Positions 41,317 to 48,228 of a DNA stretch of 48,228 nt are shown here, piece by piece. The notes beneath the pieces are model-generated. The model made no database searches. It was not told where the DNA came from and was given only the letters and a program-made list of their open reading frames with translations. Each line of letters opens with the position of its first letter. The stretch's first letter is position 1. The stretch spans positions 1 to 48,228 of the forward strand of contig JAHBVG010000046.1 in assembly GCA_019637695.1 (NCBI GenBank), read 5' to 3'. The position numbers and the translations under genes were made by a program. Origin of the DNA: Caldilineaceae bacterium. GTDB taxonomy: Bacteria; Chloroflexota; Anaerolineae; Caldilineales; Caldilineaceae.

Positions 41317-42351
41317 ATGACCTCACTACGCTTCGCCATCTTTGGTACTGGTTTTTGGTCTCGATTTCAACTGGCGGCCTGGCAGGCGCTGGAGGGCGTG
41401 GAATGTGTCGCCCTCTACAACCGTACAGTCGCCAAGGCGGAGGCGTTGGCGCACGAGTTCGGCGTGCCCGCAGTCTACGGCGATCCAGAGGAATTGCTGG
41501 ACAAAGAGAAGTTAGATTTCATCGACGTCATCACCGATATGGATACGCACAGCCGCTTCGTCCACATGGTCGCGGAGCGTGGATTGGCAGTGATCTGCCA
41601 AAAACCGATGGCCGCTACGCTGGCTGAGTGCGAAGAGATGGTGGCAACCTGCCGCGAGAAGGGCGTACCATTTTTTGTCCACGAGAACTGGCGTTGGCAG
41701 ACACAGATCCGCCACTTTCAGAGCGTTCTCAACGCCGGGAGGATTGGGAAACCCTTCCGTGCGCGCATCCATTATGTCAACAGTTTTCCCGTCTTTATCA
41801 ACCAGCCCTTCCTGCGCGAGATCGATCAGTTCATCCTCACCGATATTGGCAGCCATATTTTGGACGCGTCGCGCTTCCTCTTTGGGGAAGCCACCCGTCT
41901 CTACTGCCAGACCCACCACGTTCACCGCGACCTCAAAGGAGAGCCAGTCAAGGGCGAGGACGTAGCCACGGTGATGATGGAAACGGATAGAGGTTTCACT
42001 GTCACCTGCGAGATGAGCTACGCCAGCCGCACCGAGATCGAACGCTTCCCCGAAACATATATCTATGTGGAAGGCTCCGAGGGCTTTTTGGAACTCGGCC
42101 CCGATTTCTGGATTCGCGAGACGACGGCGGAAGGCACGTTTTCCAAACGTGTGCCGCCGCCGCACTATGATTGGGCCGACCCCGCCTACGATCTCGTCCA
42201 CGCCAGCATCCTGCCCTGCAACGCCGACATCCTCAAAGCCTTGCGCGGGGAAGGCCAGGCCGAAACCACCGGCGAAGACAATCTCAAGACGATGAAGTTG
42301 GTCTTTGGTTCGTATGAGTCGGCGGCGCGCGGTGTAGTAGTAAATCCGTAA
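41317..42351 (+). CDS. Gfo/Idh/MocA-family NAD(P)-dependent oxidoreductase
   Basis: A 344-residue protein with an N-terminal Rossmann fold (FAIFGTGFWSRFQLAAWQ), the family's EKP-like motif as VICQKPMAATL (Gln replaces the usual Glu), and a C-terminal alpha/beta domain with TDIGSHILDASRFLFGE containing the conserved GxHxxD-type catalytic motif. Members oxidise or reduce sugars, inositols or their derivatives; the substrate is not determinable. The ATG follows AAGGAG. It lies between a GntR regulator and a sugar epimerase-like gene, suggesting one small sugar operon. Confidence 0.87.
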   Translation: MTSLRFAIFGTGFWSRFQLAAWQALEGVECVALYNRTVAKAEALAHEFGVPAVYGDPEELLDKEKLDFIDVITDMDTHSRFVHMVAERGLAVICQKPMAATLAECEEMVATCREKGVPFFVHENWRWQTQIRHFQSVLNAGRIGKPFRARIHYVNSFPVFINQPFLREIDQFILTDIGSHILDASRFLFGEATRLYCQTHHVHRDLKGEPVKGEDVATVMMETDRGFTVTCEMSYASRTEIERFPETYIYVEGSEGFLELGPDFWIRETTAEGTFSKRVPPPHYDWADPAYDLVHASILPCNADILKALRGEGQAETTGEDNLKTMKLVFGSYESAARGVVVNP

Positions 42352-42356
42352 GAAAG

Positions 42357-42433
42357 GGATTGGTGACTGGCGACAGGTGATTAGGGCAGAGGCAGAGGCC
42401 CAGTCACCAATCCCCAGTCACCGATCCCCAATT
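42357..42433. repeat. Heptamer hairpin (GGATTGGTGACTGG)
   Basis: Perfect 14-base inverted arms at 42357-42370 and 42400-42413; more CCCCAGT and CACCGAT units follow. It separates the oxidoreductase and epimerase genes. Confidence 0.85.
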
Positions 42434-42451
42434 TCCCAAAGGAAATTACCC

Positions 42452-43459
42452 ATGAAAATCCTCATCATCGGCGGTACGGGGTTGATCAGCACGGCGATTA
42501 CGCGTGTTTTGCAGCAGCGGGGCGCGGACGTGATCCATTACAACCGGGGCGCGGCGGATTCGCAGTTGGCGGTGGCTCCGCCCACCATCCACGGCGACCG
42601 GAAGGAGTTCGCCGCGTTCGAGGGGCAGATGGCTGAGGCCGGGCGCTTCGACTGTGTGATCGACATGATCTGTTTTCGCCCAGAGGAGGCCGAGAGCGCG
42701 GTGCGCGCCTTCCGCGGGCGCACGGATCACTTCATCTTTTGCAGCACGGTGGATGTCTACACCAAGCCGTCGCCGCGCTACCCCATCACCGAGGATGTGG
42801 AGCGGCAGCCGCGGCCCTCGTTCCCCTATGCCTATGCCAAGTCCCAGTGTGAGCGCATTTTTGAGGAGGCGCACAGCCGCGGCGATTTCCCCGTGACCAT
42901 CATCCGGCCGGCCTATACCTACGGCGAAGGACGTGGGTTGCTGCATACCTTCCGCGGGGGGATGTACAATTTGCAGCGCATTCGCGAAGGTAGGCCCATC
43001 ATCGTCCACGGGGATGGCACATCGCTATGGGCATCCTGTCACCGCGACGATGTAGGAGTGGCCTTTGCCAATGCTGTGGGCAATTCCCGTGTGCTGGGCA
43101 AAGCCTATCACACCGCCAGCCCCGAATGGCTGAGTTGGAACCAATACCATCAGCAGATTGCGCAGGCCATGGATGCGCCAGAGCCGACTTTGGTCCACAT
43201 CCCCACCGATCTGCTCTTCGCGATCCTGCCTGCCGAGGCGGAATGGTGTCGCGAGAACTTCCAATACAACAACATCTTCGACAACCGCGCCGCCGCCGAG
43301 GATCTTGATTTCCGCTACACTATCCCGTGGATGGAGGGGGTGCGGCGCATTGTGGCCTGGCTGGACGAACGGGGGCGCATCACCGACGTCGACGAACCAC
43401 CCTTTTATCAAATGCTCCTCGACCGCTGGCAACAGATCCCCGCCCAGATTGATCTATAA
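42452..43459 (+). CDS. NAD-dependent epimerase/dehydratase family protein (extended SDR)
   Basis: A 335-residue extended short-chain dehydrogenase. It has the NAD-binding KILIIGGTGLISTAI, the CVIDMICFRPEEAESAV segment, FCSTVDVY with the Ser/Thr of the triad, and the catalytic YAYAKSQCERIF (Tyr-x3-Lys). IIRPAYTYGEGRGLL and the C-terminal region also fit. Members epimerise or dehydrate sugars, usually nucleotide sugars. ATG at 42452 follows AAAGGA; upstream frame is repeat DNA. Likely co-expressed with the oxidoreductase. Confidence 0.87.
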   Translation: MKILIIGGTGLISTAITRVLQQRGADVIHYNRGAADSQLAVAPPTIHGDRKEFAAFEGQMAEAGRFDCVIDMICFRPEEAESAVRAFRGRTDHFIFCSTVDVYTKPSPRYPITEDVERQPRPSFPYAYAKSQCERIFEEAHSRGDFPVTIIRPAYTYGEGRGLLHTFRGGMYNLQRIREGRPIIVHGDGTSLWASCHRDDVGVAFANAVGNSRVLGKAYHTASPEWLSWNQYHQQIAQAMDAPEPTLVHIPTDLLFAILPAEAEWCRENFQYNNIFDNRAAAEDLDFRYTIPWMEGVRRIVAWLDERGRITDVDEPPFYQMLLDRWQQIPAQIDL

Positions 43460-43506
43460 AATCTGAAATCAAATGGGTGTATTCAGAATGGATTGATGAT
43501 TCGTAA

Positions 43507-43575
43507 GGGTTTGGGTGGACGGCAGACGATCAATGGTGTACGCAGACGATTTTTGTGAGCCGTCCACCCAAACCC
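43507..43575. repeat. GTAGGGGTTTG-type long hairpin, copy 2
   Basis: Arms 43507-43523 and 43559-43575 pair perfectly for 17 bases. The loop (CAGACGATCAATGG...CAGACGATTTTTGTGA) is nearly identical to that at 3359-3392. It lies just upstream of the DUF5995 gene. Confidence 0.85.
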
Positions 43576-43604
43576 TACCCAGATTGAACCGGGCGACAGA
43601 ATCT

Positions 43605-44348
43605 ATGTACGCAGCCACCATTGACGATGTGATCGATCTGTTGGGGCACGAGATCGACCGCTGCCGCAGCCAGGATAGCCGGCTGGGCTACTTCCCTGCG
43701 CTCTACCGCAAGGTGACGATTGCCGTCAAAGCGGGGATCGTACAGAACGCCTTCGAGGACGGCGAGCGCATGGAACGGCTCGACGTGATCTTCGCCAACC
43801 GCTATCTCGAAGCCGCCGATCAGTGGGCGCGCGGCGAGTCGCCCACCCGATCCTGGCGTGTGGCGTTTGAGGCAGCGCAGAGCTGGCCGCCCATTGTCCT
43901 TCAGCATCTGCTGCTGGGGATCAACGCCCACATCAACCTGGACCTGGCGATTGCCGCCGCGCAGACAGCGCCGGGTACAGCCTTGCCAGCCCTACAAAGG
44001 GATTTCGGCCATATTAACAGCATCCTGGGCAATCAGGTTGACGACGTGAAAACAAGCCTAAGTACGGTCTGGCCTCTACTCCGCTTTTACAATCTCCTAG
44101 CCGGCAGGGTGGCCGATGTGACCATCAATTTCAGCATGGGTCGGGCGCGCACAGCTTCGTGGCAAGCGGCGGAAAGGCTGGTCTCACTCTCCCCCGCTGC
44201 CTGGGAACCCGAGATCGACGCGCTCGACCGCCGCACCGCTCTCCTCGGCAAAGTCATCTGTAGTCCTCCGATTCGCATTCGCTTGCTCCTCCTCGCCATC
44301 CGCGTCGGTGAGCGCGGTCGGGTTGGCGAGATCATCGATTTGCTCTAG
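43605..44348 (+). CDS. DUF5995 family protein
   Basis: A 247-residue all-helical protein with the DUF5995 features LGYFPALYRKVTIAVKAGI, LEAADQW, LQHLLLGINAHINLDLAIA and FGHINSILGNQVDDVKTSL. The family has no established function; conserved His/Asn/Asp residues hint at metal or heme binding but this is not shown. The ATG at 43605 lies 30 bases after the hairpin repeat, with only a weak ribosome site. A decayed fragment of its 3' end occurs at 34521-34610. Confidence 0.82.
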   Translation: MYAATIDDVIDLLGHEIDRCRSQDSRLGYFPALYRKVTIAVKAGIVQNAFEDGERMERLDVIFANRYLEAADQWARGESPTRSWRVAFEAAQSWPPIVLQHLLLGINAHINLDLAIAAAQTAPGTALPALQRDFGHINSILGNQVDDVKTSLSTVWPLLRFYNLLAGRVADVTINFSMGRARTASWQAAERLVSLSPAAWEPEIDALDRRTALLGKVICSPPIRIRLLLLAIRVGERGRVGEIIDLL

Positions 44349-44378
44349 CGAATCGATGTAGCTACTAAGCCCCATTCT

Positions 44379-44422
44379 CTAGTCAGGTCCATGACCCGCT
44401 GCCAGGTCACGGACCTGGCTAG
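44379..44422. repeat. GGTCACGGACC-family inverted repeat, copy 4
   Basis: Arms 44379-44396 and 44405-44422 pair at 16 of 18 positions around CAGGTCCATGACC / GGTCACGGACCTG with an 8-base loop. It lies 30 bases after the DUF5995 stop and may serve as a transcript end. Confidence 0.8.
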
Positions 44423-44461
44423 GGCAGGGCAAGTAGTTACGAATCGAGTAGAAAGACTCCC

Positions 44462-44490
44462 TTACAAGTTTCTGATTTATGTGCTATTCT
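44462..44490 (+). promoter_or_regulatory. Putative promoter before the CheB/CheR gene
   Basis: TTACAA at 44462-44467, 17 bases, TATTCT at 44485-44490. Predicted start near 44497 gives a leader of about 340 bases that includes the nested inverted repeat at 44534-44638. Confidence 0.5.
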
Positions 44491-44515
44491 TATGCAGGCA
44501 GTTACCTCTCGGGTA

Positions 44516-44655
44516 GCTGCTAACCCCCATAGGCGCTAACATAAGGGGTAAACGGGCAAGTGCCGGGGACTTTTCGCCGCAGCAAGTTGAGACATCCAGT
44601 GTGAAATCCCCGGCACTTTCGCAGGCCTTATCTTAGCGTTTATGCTGCTAACCCC
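44516..44655. repeat. Nested inverted-repeat element with 12-base direct-repeat flanks
   Basis: Outer arms CGCTAACATAAGG (44534-44546) and CCTTATCTTAGCG (44626-44638) pair at 12 of 13 positions. Inner arms AAGTGCCGGGGA (44558-44569) and TCCCCGGCACTT (44607-44618) pair perfectly around a 37-base loop. GCTGCTAACCCC occurs on both sides (44516-44527 and 44644-44655). Either a MITE-like insertion or a structured leader RNA. The rest of the 490-base gap (44656-44838) shows no gene. Confidence 0.65.
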
Positions 44656-44838
44656 TCCCAACCCTCCCCGTCCACAGGGGATGCAGTTGGTCTTCGGTGC
44701 GATCCATTCTTCCCTCTGTCGGCGGGGGAGTTAGAAGAGATTGCATACTAAATCCGCTGTACAAGAGATTGCCCTCGCCATGAACGACGGATGATCTCTG
44801 GCTCTTTCCGATATTGGATCTCACCCGGAGAAAAACCT

Positions 44839-47800
44839 ATGTCAACAACGGATCCAGAGCAGGACAGTGATTTTGAAGACGCAACCGATACCGTGGAGAC
44901 GCTACCCCACAGCAGTAGGCTCACCGTGATCGGCATTGGCGCTTCGGCAGGCGGTCTCGACGCCTTACGGCGCTTCTTCAAGGCGCTGCCCGCCAATACA
45001 GGCATGACCTTTGTCGTAGTGCTTCACCTTTCACCTGAGCATGAAAGCATTGTGGCCGACCTTTTACAACCCAATACCTCGATGCCTGTCCAACAGGTGA
45101 TGGGCCGTATAGAGATGCAACCGAATTCTGTCTATGTGATCCCACCGGGCAGGGGGTTGGTGGTAAGTGATGACAGCCTCGATCTAACCGACCTGGAGAT
45201 GGTGCGCGGGCGGCGCTTACAGATCGATGCTTTCTTCCAATCGCTGGCCAAACATCAGGGCGACGGCGCAGCTATTATTCTTTCCGGCGCGGGCAGCGAT
45301 GGCGCGGTCGGCATCCAGAGCATTAAGGAGAAGGGTGGACTGATCCTTGTGCAGTCGCCCGATGAAGCGGAGTACAACAGTATGCCCAAGAGCGCCATGC
45401 TCACGGGCCTTGTGGATATTGTGGCGCCCGTGGATGAACTGGCGGCGCAACTGGTGGCAGCCAAACGCACACAGGCCGCCCTGCAACTGCCCACCGATGC
45501 CAGCGCCCTCTCCGATATTGCCCAGGAGACGCTACTCCGCATTCTGGCCCACTTGCGCACACAGACCGGCCACGACTTCAGCGGTTACAAGCGCGCCACC
45601 CTGCTACGCCGCATGAGCAACCGTATGCAGATTGCCCAGGTCGAGACGCTCTCGGCCTACCTGCACCGGCTGCGCCAGGATGCGGACGAAGTTGAGGCGC
45701 TCCACCGCGATCTGCTTATCCATGTCACCGAATTCTTCCGCGACCCCGAGGCGTGGCAGAAACTGGCCCAGGAGATTATCCCGCGGATCTTTACGGGCAA
45801 AGGACGCGATGATACAGTGCGCGTGTGGACAGTGGGCTGCGCCTCTGGCGAAGAAGTCTACTCGCTCGCCATCCTGCTTATGGAATATGTCGGGAGGCTG
45901 CCGCAGCCGCCTGAGTTCCAGATCTTTGCCTCGGATCTGGGCAAAGTTGCCCTGGAGTTTGCCCGCGAGGGCCTTTACCCCGAAGCGATTGCGGCCAATA
46001 TCACTGAAGAGCTACTGGCGCGCTACTTCACAAAAGAAAACAGCCATTACCGCGTGCGCCCAGAGGTGCGACAGCATGTCCTCTTTACCAACCACAATCT
46101 GCTCCAAGACCCGCCTTTCTCGCGGCTGGATCTGATCACCTGCCGCAACCTGCTCATTTACCTTCAGCGCGAGGTACAAGAGCGGGTGCTGGAATCGTTC
46201 CACTATGCGCTGCTGCCCCAGGGCTATCTCTTTTTGGGCAGCGCCGAATCTGTGGATGGCAGTGAACTCTTCGACACAGTAGACAAGCGCAGCCGACTCT
46301 ACCAGCGCAACCAGCAGAACCCGGATCTGCTCATTCTGCCCACGTCGTCCCTGCTCCCCTCTACCCGGCGTTACGTCCCCAGCCGCGAAGCCCTCTCTGC
46401 GTCGGAATCTGGTCCGTTGGGAACAGAACACCGGGCATTGCTCGAAGAGAAGGGACCACCTAGCCTGTTGGTGGACGAAAACTATCAGGTGTTACACCTT
46501 TCAGAGACGGCAGGGCGCTATTTACAGCCGCCTGGCGGCGCGCCCACCCAGGATGTGCTGCGGCTGGTCCGCCCTGAATTACAGGCCGATCTGCGTTCTG
46601 CCCTCTTTCGGGTCTTTGATGGCGGCAGCAATGGTGTCATGACGCAGCCAACGCCGGTACGCTTCAACGGCGCGCCTCATCCGGTTAGCCTGTGGGTACG
46701 CGTCAGCGACACAGATCAGCGACGGGCGTTGATCTGCTTTTTGGAGGATGAAACGCCGGCCCCTGAGCATTTGCTCACCGACGAGGAGAGCAAGAATGCG
46801 ACGCTGGTCAGCGAACTGGAGATAGAGCTACGCCATACCCAGATGCGGTTACAGACAACACGTGAAGAGTACGAAACCACGGTCGAGGAGTTGCGCGCGG
46901 CCAACGAAGAGTTGCAAAGTACGAACGAAGAGTACCGCTCGACCCTGGAAGAACTGGAGACCAGCAAAGAAGAGTTACAATCCGTCAACGAAGAGTTGCA
47001 GACGGTGAACCAGGAATTGCAGAATAAAATCGAGCAGGTGAGCCAATCCCACAGTGACCTGCAAAATCTGCTCGTCTCGACCGAGATTGCCACCCTCTTT
47101 TTGGATCGAGATTTGCACATCAAACGTTACACTCCCCGCGCTGTGGATCTCTTCAACCTGCTGCCGGCTGACCGCGGACGCCCCATTAGTCACCTGCGCG
47201 CCAACCTGAACTATCCCACCATGCAGAGCGACACCCGCCAGGTGTTATCCGATCTGGTGACCATTCAGCGCGAGGTAGAGAGTACCGATGGTCGTTGGTA
47301 TATGGTGAACCTGCGCCCCTACCGCAGCCTGGATGATCGAATCGAAGGCGTGGTGATGACCTTTGTGGATATTACCGCCAATAAAGAAAACGAGTTGGCC
47401 CTGGCCAAGGCGAAGGTGTATGCCGAGTCGATTGTCCACACCATCCCCGATGCCTTGCTGGTACTCGAAACAGATTTGCGTGTGCGTACGGTCAATGACA
47501 CCTTCTATGAAATGTTTGCCGTCTCACCCGAAGATACAGAGGGCCAACTGGTTTACGACCTGGGCAATGGTCAGTGGAACATTCCCGAACTGCGTACTTT
47601 GCTCGAGGAAATCCTGCCAGAGAACAACGTCTTCATCGGCTACGAAGTTGAGCATACATTCGAGACTATCGGCAAGCGCGCGATGCTCCTCAGTGGCCGC
47701 CGCCTCGACCACGTCCAACTCATCCTGCTTGCCATCACCGACATCACCGCGCGCAAACAGGCCGAGGAAACGTTGCGCCAAACGCAGGAAAGCCTGGCAA

Positions 47801-48228
47801 TTGCCCTGGAAGCGGCTGAAATGGGCACTTGGGACTTCGACATAACCACCAACCAGACGCGCACAAACCTGCGCCACAACCAGATCTTGGGCTGTACTGA
47901 GCCGCTAGACGGCTGGAATCCAACGATCTTTCGCGAACAATTTGTATTGCCTGAGGATCGATCCATGTTCCAGACGGCTTATGAGCAAGCGTTGGAAACA
48001 GGAGATCTGGACGTAGAGGTGCGCATCCGCTGGCCTGATGGCGCCGTGCGCTGGATCCACGACCAGGGGCGCGTCTACTATGACAATGAAGGGAAACCGC
48101 AACGCATTGCCGGGGTCACGGTGGATGTGACCGGGCAGAAAGAAGCACACCTGGCAGAGATGCGCCGACGCATCCTGCACGCACAGGAGCTAGCAGTCTG
48201 TCGGAGAGAGAGCAGTTTTACCGAATTT
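44839..48228 (+). CDS. CheB/CheR fusion with coiled coil and PAS domains (3' end beyond window)
   Basis: An open frame of 1130 codons with no stop before the window end. CheB methylesterase domain: Ser in IGIGASAGGLDAL (S36), His in VVLHLSPEH (H63), Asp in LSGAGSDGAVG (D154). CheR methyltransferase: FSGYKRATLLRRMSNRM, TEFFRDPEAWQ, SAM motif VGCASGEEVYSLAIL (about 330), ITCRNLLIYLQREVQERVL. Then a PAS-like region, a strong coiled coil at about 675-735 (LRAANEELQSTNEEYRSTLE), and three PAS-type segments, with RRRILHAQE near the end, as before histidine-kinase dimerisation helices. Probably a hybrid sensor that methylates and demethylates glutamates. The ATG has only GGAG at 11 bases. The last dozen residues look unlike the family and may be contig-end sequence. 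Confidence 0.9.
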   Translation, partial: MSTTDPEQDSDFEDATDTVETLPHSSRLTVIGIGASAGGLDALRRFFKALPANTGMTFVVVLHLSPEHESIVADLLQPNTSMPVQQVMGRIEMQPNSVYVIPPGRGLVVSDDSLDLTDLEMVRGRRLQIDAFFQSLAKHQGDGAAIILSGAGSDGAVGIQSIKEKGGLILVQSPDEAEYNSMPKSAMLTGLVDIVAPVDELAAQLVAAKRTQAALQLPTDASALSDIAQETLLRILAHLRTQTGHDFSGYKRATLLRRMSNRMQIAQVETLSAYLHRLRQDADEVEALHRDLLIHVTEFFRDPEAWQKLAQEIIPRIFTGKGRDDTVRVWTVGCASGEEVYSLAILLMEYVGRLPQPPEFQIFASDLGKVALEFAREGLYPEAIAANITEELLARYFTKENSHYRVRPEVRQHVLFTNHNLLQDPPFSRLDLITCRNLLIYLQREVQERVLESFHYALLPQGYLFLGSAESVDGSELFDTVDKRSRLYQRNQQNPDLLILPTSSLLPSTRRYVPSREALSASESGPLGTEHRALLEEKGPPSLLVDENYQVLHLSETAGRYLQPPGGAPTQDVLRLVRPELQADLRSALFRVFDGGSNGVMTQPTPVRFNGAPHPVSLWVRVSDTDQRRALICFLEDETPAPEHLLTDEESKNATLVSELEIELRHTQMRLQTTREEYETTVEELRAANEELQSTNEEYRSTLEELETSKEELQSVNEELQTVNQELQNKIEQVSQSHSDLQNLLVSTEIATLFLDRDLHIKRYTPRAVDLFNLLPADRGRPISHLRANLNYPTMQSDTRQVLSDLVTIQREVESTDGRWYMVNLRPYRSLDDRIEGVVMTFVDITANKENELALAKAKVYAESIVHTIPDALLVLETDLRVRTVNDTFYEMFAVSPEDTEGQLVYDLGNGQWNIPELRTLLEEILPENNVFIGYEVEHTFETIGKRAMLLSGRRLDHVQLILLAITDITARKQAEETLRQTQESLAIALEAAEMGTWDFDITTNQTRTNLRHNQILGCTEPLDGWNPTIFREQFVLPEDRSMFQTAYEQALETGDLDVEVRIRWPDGAVRWIHDQGRVYYDNEGKPQRIAGVTVDVTGQKEAHLAEMRRRILHAQELAVCRRESSFTEF

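Noticed and set aside
44349..44838. tRNA gene in the gap before the CheB/CheR gene
   Set aside because: No cloverleaf with a T-loop GTTCGA-type segment could be found; the pairing present is the nested inverted repeat.

Overview
The window carries about 39 genes from a bacterium with fairly high G+C content, Shine-Dalgarno initiation and clear TTGACA/TATAAT-type promoters. Chloroflexota (Anaerolineae/Caldilineae-like) is my best guess. The reasons are Ala/Pro-rich linkers after the lipoboxes, a MalT/BTAD-type giant regulator, many sugar ABC transporters and abundant intergenic hairpins. This is inference from family recognition; no rRNA or tRNA gene is present to test it.

Layout. 1-3.1 kb holds three minus-strand housekeeping genes: a LON-domain protein, TruD and a NUDT6-like Nudix hydrolase. 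3.4-9.8 kb is a complete mrpABCDEFG Na+/H+ antiporter operon behind a consensus promoter, followed by a DinB-like gene. 10.5-25.5 kb is a sugar catabolic block: glucuronate isomerase, split transketolase, a glycerol-kinase-like FGGY kinase, a DUF2291 lipoprotein, a ribose-type ABC transporter, a SorC regulator, a FucI-like isomerase, a nucleoside-hydrolase-fold protein and an apiosidase-like (DUF5060/DUF4038) glycoside hydrolase. 25.5-25.8 kb has no protein gene but looks like a small RNA gene with two C-rich hairpin loops and a terminator. 25.9-34.4 kb encodes a family-5 (Dpp/Opp-type) ABC transporter, then a second nucleoside-hydrolase-fold protein and a second apiosidase-like hydrolase. 34.6-40.3 kb holds a secreted delta-60-repeat protein with a small upstream gene, divergent from a 1050-residue MalT/BTAD-type regulator. 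40.4-43.5 kb is a FadR-type GntR regulator, a Gfo/Idh/MocA oxidoreductase and an NAD-dependent epimerase. 43.6-44.3 kb is a DUF5995 protein, and 44.8 kb to the end is a CheB/CheR/PAS fusion that runs off the window.

How the genes may fit together. Extracellular or imported plant glycans would be cut by the two DUF5060/DUF4038 hydrolases, perhaps with the nucleoside-hydrolase-fold partners. Oligomers would enter by the family-5 transporter and monomers by the ribose-type transporter. Isomerase, kinase and two-subunit transketolase would then feed the sugar into central metabolism. The set of isomerase, kinase and split transketolase resembles the described transketolase route for D-apiose. Apiose is a pentofuranose of pectin side chains that also contain glucuronate, the substrate of the UxaC enzyme here. 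This is a hypothesis, not a demonstrated pathway.

Between genes the window is unusually patterned. Sixteen junctions contain heptanucleotide-periodic arrays, often folded back as long hairpins and usually sitting between a stop codon and the next ribosome binding site. At least three other inverted-repeat families recur (a GGTCACGGACC family, a GTAGGGGTTTG family and MITE-like elements). There is also a decayed second copy of the 3' end of the DUF5995 gene. No CRISPR array, transposase, tRNA or rRNA gene was seen.
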